In this document: one piece after another, positions 57,202 to 64,000 of the stretch
Numbering within the stretch: position 1 is the stretch's first letter
How the letters are laid out: each line of letters begins with the position of its first letter
The notes under the pieces: model-generated
What the model was told of the DNA's origin: nothing
Seen by the model: the letters and a program-made list of their open reading frames with translations, nothing else
Database searches by the model: none
Assembly: GCF_012849375.1 (NCBI RefSeq)
Contig: NZ_CP051684.1
Location: 1,054,001 to 1,118,000, forward strand
Source of the DNA: Duganella dendranthematis
GTDB lineage: Bacteria > Pseudomonadota > Gammaproteobacteria > Burkholderiales > Burkholderiaceae_D
Length of the DNA stretch: 64,000 nucleotides
Direction of reading: 5' to 3'
Translations under genes and position numbers: made by a program

Positions 57202-58866
57202 CTACTGGCCAATCAGCACCACCGCGTTGCGCGTGCCGAAATTGACAGCGCCGCCGGATACCACGGCGGTCTTGCCGGAGTAGTAGTCAGTCACGCGCTG
57301 GCCGTTGGCGAACACGCCATGCAGATTGATGCTGGTGGATTTATTGGTCGGCAGGTCCAGCGCCACCACTACCTTGTCACGCACGCCGTCCTTGTCGTAG
57401 GTGCGTTTGAAAACGTAAGGCTTGGCCTGCAGCTGCTGGTGCACGCCGGCGCCGACCGCCACGTGGGCCTTGCGGAATAAGCCCAGCTTGGCCCAGTGCG
57501 CGCGCACCTCGGCCACCTTGTAGCCATCACGCGCGGTGTTCTGCGCCAGCTCGTTCCAGTTCATGAAGGAGCGCAGCTTGGCGTCGCCGGTGGCTTCCGC
57601 CACATCCAGCCGGCGCGCGGTTTCGTCGCCGTAGTAGATCTGTGCCGCGCCAGGCGCCAGCAGCAGCTTGGTGGCGCTCTCGAACGGCTTTTTGCGCGAC
57701 GGGTCGAATGGCGCGCCGTCGTCGTGCGAGTCGAGATAGTTCAGTACCGAGTAGCCATTCAAACGGCCGCCATGCAGCGCGGTGGAGTAGCTGCTGAACA
57801 GCGTTTCATAATCCTGCTCCGCATCCTTCACCAGTCCGAAGTTGATCATGCTGTTGAAGTTGGCCAGATAGTAGTTGACGCTCTGCCCTGCGCCCAGGTC
57901 GTGATACAGGCCGTCGCTGACCTTGTAGTTGTAGACTTCCGCCGTGGTGTAGAACTTGTCGTCACCCAGCTTCTTCTCCGGGTTGGCCTTCTTCCAGTCC
58001 TCGAACGCCAGCGCGGCTTCCTTCTGCAGCTCTTTCCACACCTTGGCTTCCACGTGCTTGACGGTGTCGGCGCGGAAGCCGTCCACGCCGTACTTGCGGA
58101 TCCAGTCGGTGTGCCATTTGATCAGGTAGTAGCGCGGCGCACGCGGGTAGCCGGTGCGGGCGAAGAAGTCGTTGAGGCTCTTGATCTCTTCCTCGAAACG
58201 GCCCTCGCGCTGCCATTTGGCGGCCAGCCGTTCCGGCAGCTCCACCGGGGTGTCGCTCTCGGTCAGGAAGTCCGGCAGGTTTTTCACCAGCGTGCATTCA
58301 ATAGTGGTCTTGGCAGTCTTGTAGGTGCACTGCGGCGCGGTGCGCACCCAGTCGCTCGGCCACACCGGGTCTTCTTCCGTCACCGGGCCGGTGTGGTTCA
58401 TCACCACGTCCAGCAGCACGCGGATGCCGTGCGCGTGCGCCGCGTCGACCAGGTTGCGGAAGTCGTTCTCGGTACCGAGGTTGGCGTCAACCGCCGTGAA
58501 GTCGGAGGCCCAGTAGCCGTGGAAGGCGTAGGACTTGCCGGTGCCTTCGTCGGTGCTGCCGTGAATCTGTTCCACCGGCGGCGTGATCCAGATGGCGTTG
58601 ACGCCCAGGCTGTCGAAGTAGCCGTCGTTGATCTTGTTGATCACGCCGGCCAGGTCGCCGCCCATGTAGCCGCGCAGCGGCGCCGCGTCCTTCTTCCGGT
58701 CGTAGGCCAGGTCGTTGCCAGTGAAAGCGTTGTTGAAGCGGTCGGTCAGCAGGAAATAGACGGTCGCATTCTCCCACAGGAAGGGCCTCGGCTTGTCGGC
58801 CGCCACGGCCGGTGCGGCCGCTGTAAAGCCCAGTGCCATGGTCAATGCGAGTGTCGTCAATTTCAT
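57202..58866 (-). CDS. Exported alpha-amylase (GH13, MalS-like)
   Basis: A 554-residue periplasmic or secreted alpha-amylase. After a signal peptide (MKLTTLALTMALGFTAAAPAV, cut near AVAAD) it shows YFLLTDRFNNAFTGND, VNAIWITPPVEQIHGS, VLLDVVMNHTG, nucleophile Asp in GVDGFRADTVKHV, Glu in TTAEVYN and Asp in YLDSHDDGAP, with a C-terminal beta domain. The order of an MFS carrier, phosphoglucomutase and this gene on the minus strand suggests an operon; the gap after pgm is 18 bp with an AGGA site. It would hydrolyse starch or maltodextrins outside the cytosol. Confidence 0.93.
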   Translation of the reverse strand: MKLTTLALTMALGFTAAAPAVAADKPRPFLWENATVYFLLTDRFNNAFTGNDLAYDRKKDAAPLRGYMGGDLAGVINKINDGYFDSLGVNAIWITPPVEQIHGSTDEGTGKSYAFHGYWASDFTAVDANLGTENDFRNLVDAAHAHGIRVLLDVVMNHTGPVTEEDPVWPSDWVRTAPQCTYKTAKTTIECTLVKNLPDFLTESDTPVELPERLAAKWQREGRFEEEIKSLNDFFARTGYPRAPRYYLIKWHTDWIRKYGVDGFRADTVKHVEAKVWKELQKEAALAFEDWKKANPEKKLGDDKFYTTAEVYNYKVSDGLYHDLGAGQSVNYYLANFNSMINFGLVKDAEQDYETLFSSYSTALHGGRLNGYSVLNYLDSHDDGAPFDPSRKKPFESATKLLLAPGAAQIYYGDETARRLDVAEATGDAKLRSFMNWNELAQNTARDGYKVAEVRAHWAKLGLFRKAHVAVGAGVHQQLQAKPYVFKRTYDKDGVRDKVVVALDLPTNKSTSINLHGVFANGQRVTDYYSGKTAVVSGGAVNFGTRNAVVLIGQ

Positions 58867-58884
58867 GCTGTCGTCCTTTATGGT

Positions 58885-60558
<1,674 letters not shown>

Positions 60559-60616
60559 TTACCTGTTCCGGCAAAATCGCGTCGCACAACTAACTTGTCT
60601 CGCGGACAATATTACA

Positions 60617-61933
60617 TCACTGCTCGGCGTCGTCCCGCACCAGCAGCGTCAAAACGCCCGCCACCACCATGCACACGCCGCCCAGCATCAGGGTCTTGAC
60701 GGTGTGGCCGGCGAACCAGTGCTTGGTCACAAAGCCCAGCAGCAGGCCGCTGACGATCTGCGGGATAACGATGAAGAAGTTGAACACGCCCATGTAGTAG
60801 CCCATGCGGTTGGCCGGCAGCGCCCCGGCCAGGATCGCGTACGGCATGGTCAGGATCGAGGCCCAGGCGATGCCGATGCCGATCATCGGGTAGTACAGGC
60901 TTTCCAGGTCGCGGATGGCGTAGATGCTGAACAAGCTGACGCCGCCGATGACCAGGCACACCAGGTGCACGAACTTGCGGCTGGTGCGGCGCGCGAACAC
61001 CGGCAGGATGAACGCGGCCAGCGCCGACACGCCGCTGTACACGGCGAACATCACGCCGACGTGGTTGCCGGCGTTCTGGAACGCCGCCGATTGCGCGTCG
61101 GTGGTGCCGAACACGTTTTCGGCCACCGCGTTGGTGGTGTAGATCCACATCGCGAACAGGCCAATCCAGGTGAAGAACTGCACCGCCGCCAGCTGCACCA
61201 TGGTCTTTGGCATGTGGGCGAAGCCGCTGAAGATTTCCTTCAGCGCGTGGCCCAGGCCCGCGCTGCGCTGCTGTTCGGCGCGGAACGCGGCCAGGTCGGT
61301 CGGCGGCGTTTCCTTGGCGGTCAGCACGGTCCACAGCACGGCGCAGAAGTACACCGCGCCACCGGCGTAGAACGCGTAGCGCACGGTGTCGGGAATCGCG
61401 CCGCCGCCAGCGTCGTTGCTGACGCCGAAGTGGGTGAAGATGGTCGGCAGCAGCGAGGCGATCACCGCGCCCCAGCCGATGAAGAAGGTCTGCATCGCGA
61501 AGCCGGCGGTCTGCTGGCGCGGTCCCAGCTTGTCGCCGACGAAGGCGCGGAACGGCTCCATCGAAACGTTAATGGCGCCGTCCAGCAGCCACAGGACGAT
61601 CACCGCCATCCACAGCGAAACGGAATTGGGCATCAGCAGCAGCGCGATCGACGCCAGCAAGGCGCCGACGAAGAAGAACGGCCGGCGGCGGCCCCACACG
61701 GGGTGCCAGGTGTTGTCGCTCAGGTAGCCGATGATGGGCTGCACCAGCAGTCCGGTCACCGGCGCCGCCAGCCAGAACAGGGACAAATCGTCGGGATTGG
61801 CGCCCAGCGTGGAGAAAATCCGGCTGACATTGGCGTTTTGCAGCGCAAAGCCGAATTGGATGCCGAAGAAGCCGAGGCTCATATTCCACAACTGCCAGAA
61901 TGACAGGAGGGGCTTGTGGCTGGAAGATTGCAT
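60617..61933 (-). CDS. MFS sugar carrier (GPH/SLC45-like, probable maltose/maltodextrin transporter)
   Basis: A 438-residue inner-membrane symporter with about 12 hydrophobic segments. The N-terminus (KPLLSFWQLWNMSLGFFGIQFGFALQNANVSRIFSTLGA) and the loop WGRRRPFFFVGALLA match the SLC45/sucrose-maltose symporter family found in Caulobacter and Xanthomonas maltose loci. The start at 61933 removes an upstream unrelated 20-residue extension. It precedes pgm by 100 bp and is divergent from the GH31 alpha-glucosidase gene. A RpiR-like site lies 26-40 bp upstream. Confidence 0.9.
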   Translation of the reverse strand: MQSSSHKPLLSFWQLWNMSLGFFGIQFGFALQNANVSRIFSTLGANPDDLSLFWLAAPVTGLLVQPIIGYLSDNTWHPVWGRRRPFFFVGALLASIALLLMPNSVSLWMAVIVLWLLDGAINVSMEPFRAFVGDKLGPRQQTAGFAMQTFFIGWGAVIASLLPTIFTHFGVSNDAGGGAIPDTVRYAFYAGGAVYFCAVLWTVLTAKETPPTDLAAFRAEQQRSAGLGHALKEIFSGFAHMPKTMVQLAAVQFFTWIGLFAMWIYTTNAVAENVFGTTDAQSAAFQNAGNHVGVMFAVYSGVSALAAFILPVFARRTSRKFVHLVCLVIGGVSLFSIYAIRDLESLYYPMIGIGIAWASILTMPYAILAGALPANRMGYYMGVFNFFIVIPQIVSGLLLGFVTKHWFAGHTVKTLMLGGVCMVVAGVLTLLVRDDAEQ

Positions 61934-61958
61934 GCTGCGCGTCCCGAATTTTAAAATT

Positions 61959-61973
61959 TGTAGCAAAATAACA
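61959..61973. promoter_or_regulatory. Candidate RpiR-type operator, proximal to the MFS carrier
   Basis: TGTAGCAAAATAACA lies 26 bp upstream of the MFS start. It matches TGTAGCCAAACAACA at 62059-62073 in 13 of 15 positions. The motif core TGTAG-N7-ACA also occurs before the GH13 alpha-glucosidase (45212-45226). Confidence 0.5.
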
Positions 61974-62058
61974 CGCGACCCCAGACGTGTCAATCACAAC
62001 GAAATCCCAATGAAATGAAGGGAATATGCTTGTTTAGTGGAGCAGATATGGTGTCAAA

Positions 62059-62073
62059 TGTAGCCAAACAACA
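62059..62073. promoter_or_regulatory. Candidate RpiR-type operator, proximal to the GH31 gene
   Basis: TGTAGCCAAACAACA lies 20 bp upstream of the GH31 start and exactly 100 bp from its partner at 61959-61973. The pair could let one regulator control both divergent promoters. Confidence 0.5.
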
Positions 62074-62092
62074 AGCGCTGAGACTTAACTAC

Positions 62093-64000
62093 ATGAAAAT
62101 CACCCCGTTCACCGCCCTGGCCGCCGCCACGCTGCTGGCCAGCCTGCCCGCCCACGCGCAAAACGCCGACCGCAAGTTCGACGGCGTCACCCAGCGTGAC
62201 GGCCATCTGGAAGTCCGCACCAGCGACGGCAGCTACCTGATCACGCCCTACTCGGCCGGCATTATCGAAACCACCTTCGTGCCCAAGGGCGAAAGCGCCG
62301 ATCCGGCCTCGCACGCGGTGGTGCTGGCGCCGGCCGCCGTCAAGACCACGCTGAAACAGAAGGCCGGCGCCATCGAATACGCCACGCCGGGCCTGACCGT
62401 GATCATCACCAAGTCGCCGTTCAGGATCGCCTACGCTTACAAGGGCAAGCCGCTGGTGGCCGAAAAACGCGGCTACATCCACGTCACCGACGACGTGGCC
62501 AAGGGCAGCAAGGATATCAACAAGGGCGAGCCGCGCACGCTGGAGGCCATCGAGTTCGCGCTCGATAAAACCGAAGCCCTGTACGGCGCCGGCTCGCGCG
62601 CGGTCGGCATGGACCGTCGCGGCTACCGCTTCACACTATATAACAAGGCGCACTACGGCTACGGCGAACACTCGGAGCTGATGGGCTACACCATGCCGGT
62701 CGCGCTGTCGTCGAAGATGTACGCGATCCACTTCGACAATCCGCAAACTGGCTACCTCGATTTCGACAGCCGCAAGGACAACACGCTGACCTATGAAGCG
62801 ATCGGCGGACGCAAGACCTATCAGGTGATCGCCGGCGACAGCTGGGCCGACGTGGTGGGCAACTACACCAGCCTGACCGGCAAGCAGCCATTGCCGCCAC
62901 GCTGGGCCTTCGGCAATTTCGCCATGCGCTTCGGCTACCACAATGAGCAGCAGGCGCGCGACACGGTCAACCAGTTCATCGCCGACGACATTCCGCTGGA
63001 CGCCATCGTGTTCGACCTGTTCTGGTTCGGCAAAGAGATCAAAGGCACCATGGGTAACCTGGCCTGGGACAAGAATAACTTCCCCAATCCGCAGGCGATG
63101 ATCGCCGACTTCCAGAGCAAGGGCGTGCAGACGGTGCTGATCTCCGAGCCGTTTGTGCTGGATACCTCCAGCCGCTGGCAGGAGGCGGTCGACAAAAAGG
63201 TGCTGGCCACCGGTGCCGACGGCCAGCCGCTGGCCTACGACTTCTACTTCGGCCACACCGGCTTGATCGACATCTTCGGCGCGCAGGGCAAGGACTGGCT
63301 GTGGGATATCTACAAGGGCCTGCACCAGCAAGGCGTCAAGGGCGTGTGGGGCGATCTCGGTGAACCGGAAGTGCATCCGACTGCGGCGCGCCACGCCACC
63401 GGCAGCGCGGACCAGGTGCACAACATCTACGGCCATCAATGGGCGCGACTGGTGGCGGAAGGCTACCAGCGCGACTTCCCGAACGAGCGGCCGTTTATCC
63501 TGATGCGCGCCGGCTATTCGGGCACGCAGCGCTACGGCATCATGCCGTGGTCGGGCGATGTCAATCGCGGCTGGGACGGACTGCAATCGCAGCCGGAAAT
63601 CTCGCTGCAAATGGGCATGCAGGGCGTCGGCTATATGCACTCGGACCTGGGCGGCTTCGCCAACCCGGTGCTGGACAACGAGCTGTATCAGCGCTGGCTG
63701 CAATACGGCGTGTTCCAGCCGGTATTCCGCCCGCATGCGCAGGAAGAAGTGCCGTCCGAGCCAGTCTATCGCGAAGCAAAAACCAAGGCGCTGGCGCGCG
63801 AGGCGATTCGCCTGCGTTACCGCCTGCTGCCGTATAACTACACGCTGGGCTTCGACAACAATCAGCAAGGCTTGCCGCTGATGCGTCCCATGCTGTACGA
63901 GGAGCCGGGCAACGCCAAGGTGCGCGCCATGTCGTCCACCTACTTGTGGGGCAAGGACTTCCTGGTCACGCCGGTGATGAAGCCTGGTGCCACCACGGCC
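62093..64000 (+). CDS. GH31 alpha-glucosidase (exported), 5' part
   Basis: An exported GH31 enzyme that removes terminal alpha-glucose from maltodextrins. The first 636 residues are present; the gene continues past the right edge of the window. A signal peptide (MKITPFTALAAATLLASLPAHA) is followed by the galactose-mutarotase-like domain and the barrel: PLPPRWAFGNFAMRFGYHNE, nucleophile Asp in GVWGDLGEPEVH, acid/base Asp in WSGDVNRGWDGL and GVGYMHSDLGGF. The start at 62093 is the first ATG giving a signal peptide; the ribosome binding site is weak. It is divergent from the MFS carrier gene, with two candidate operators between them. Confidence 0.93.
   Translation, partial: MKITPFTALAAATLLASLPAHAQNADRKFDGVTQRDGHLEVRTSDGSYLITPYSAGIIETTFVPKGESADPASHAVVLAPAAVKTTLKQKAGAIEYATPGLTVIITKSPFRIAYAYKGKPLVAEKRGYIHVTDDVAKGSKDINKGEPRTLEAIEFALDKTEALYGAGSRAVGMDRRGYRFTLYNKAHYGYGEHSELMGYTMPVALSSKMYAIHFDNPQTGYLDFDSRKDNTLTYEAIGGRKTYQVIAGDSWADVVGNYTSLTGKQPLPPRWAFGNFAMRFGYHNEQQARDTVNQFIADDIPLDAIVFDLFWFGKEIKGTMGNLAWDKNNFPNPQAMIADFQSKGVQTVLISEPFVLDTSSRWQEAVDKKVLATGADGQPLAYDFYFGHTGLIDIFGAQGKDWLWDIYKGLHQQGVKGVWGDLGEPEVHPTAARHATGSADQVHNIYGHQWARLVAEGYQRDFPNERPFILMRAGYSGTQRYGIMPWSGDVNRGWDGLQSQPEISLQMGMQGVGYMHSDLGGFANPVLDNELYQRWLQYGVFQPVFRPHAQEEVPSEPVYREAKTKALAREAIRLRYRLLPYNYTLGFDNNQQGLPLMRPMLYEEPGNAKVRAMSSTYLWGKDFLVTPVMKPGATTA

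Overview
The window looks like chromosome of a GC-rich betaproteobacterium, most probably Oxalobacteraceae (Duganella/Massilia/Janthinobacterium type). This is inferred from a CIRCE-controlled groESL, the small Trp-rich protein family typical of Burkholderiales, zapA followed by 6S RNA, a glucokinase-RpiR fusion regulator, a PEP-CTERM protein and a large load of TonB receptors and glycoside hydrolases. No phage, IS element, CRISPR array, tRNA or rRNA was seen.

Layout. 1-12.3 kb is mostly housekeeping: aceE (its 3' end lies outside the window), folD, oligopeptidase A with a frameshift near its 3' end, holC plus a small partner, a branched-chain amino-acid binding protein, cytochrome c, ilvD with a divergent LysR gene, lgt, an EVE-domain gene, 6S RNA, zapA and a coiled-coil zapB-like gene. 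12.4-27.4 kb is a galactoside locus. On the minus strand it has a degenerate SMP-30 protein, a GbpR-like LysR regulator, a TonB receptor and a GH2 beta-galactosidase. Divergently it has dgoD, a GH35 beta-galactosidase and an AraFGH-type sugar ABC transporter. 27.4-34.2 kb holds a flavin monooxygenase with an AraC regulator, groESL, a cupin, a VOC protein and three unrecognised small genes. 34.3-36.7 kb is a second galactose operon (dgoK, dgoA, an intact SMP-30 lactonase). 36.9-41.6 kb has a membrane-anchored hypothetical protein, a His-rich PadR regulator coupled to an MFS exporter, and a divergent siderophore receptor with a Fur-like box. 41.6-64 kb is dominated by alpha-glucan use: GH13 alpha-glucosidase with glucokinase-RpiR, pullulanase, an MFS sugar carrier with phosphoglucomutase and alpha-amylase, and a divergent GH31 alpha-glucosidase cut by the window end. 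Interspersed are a POT peptide transporter, a RelBE-type toxin-antitoxin pair, a PKD lipoprotein, a GH92 mannosidase, an EAL phosphodiesterase, a PL9-like lyase and a PEP-CTERM protein.

How it fits together. The two galactose clusters together encode uptake, beta-galactoside cleavage and most of the De Ley-Doudoroff route (lactonase, DgoD, DgoK, DgoA); no galactose dehydrogenase is visible. Similar LysR-type T-N11-A sites lie upstream of the TonB receptor, dgoD and dgoK, which suggests one regulon under the GbpR-like protein. The alpha-glucan genes carry a different recurrent site (TGTAG-N7-ACA), plausibly read by the glucokinase-RpiR fusion. The least explained parts are the two- or three-gene unknown module at 32.9-34.2 kb, the apparently inactive SMP-30 paralogue, and a terminator placed directly before the GH2 ribosome binding site.
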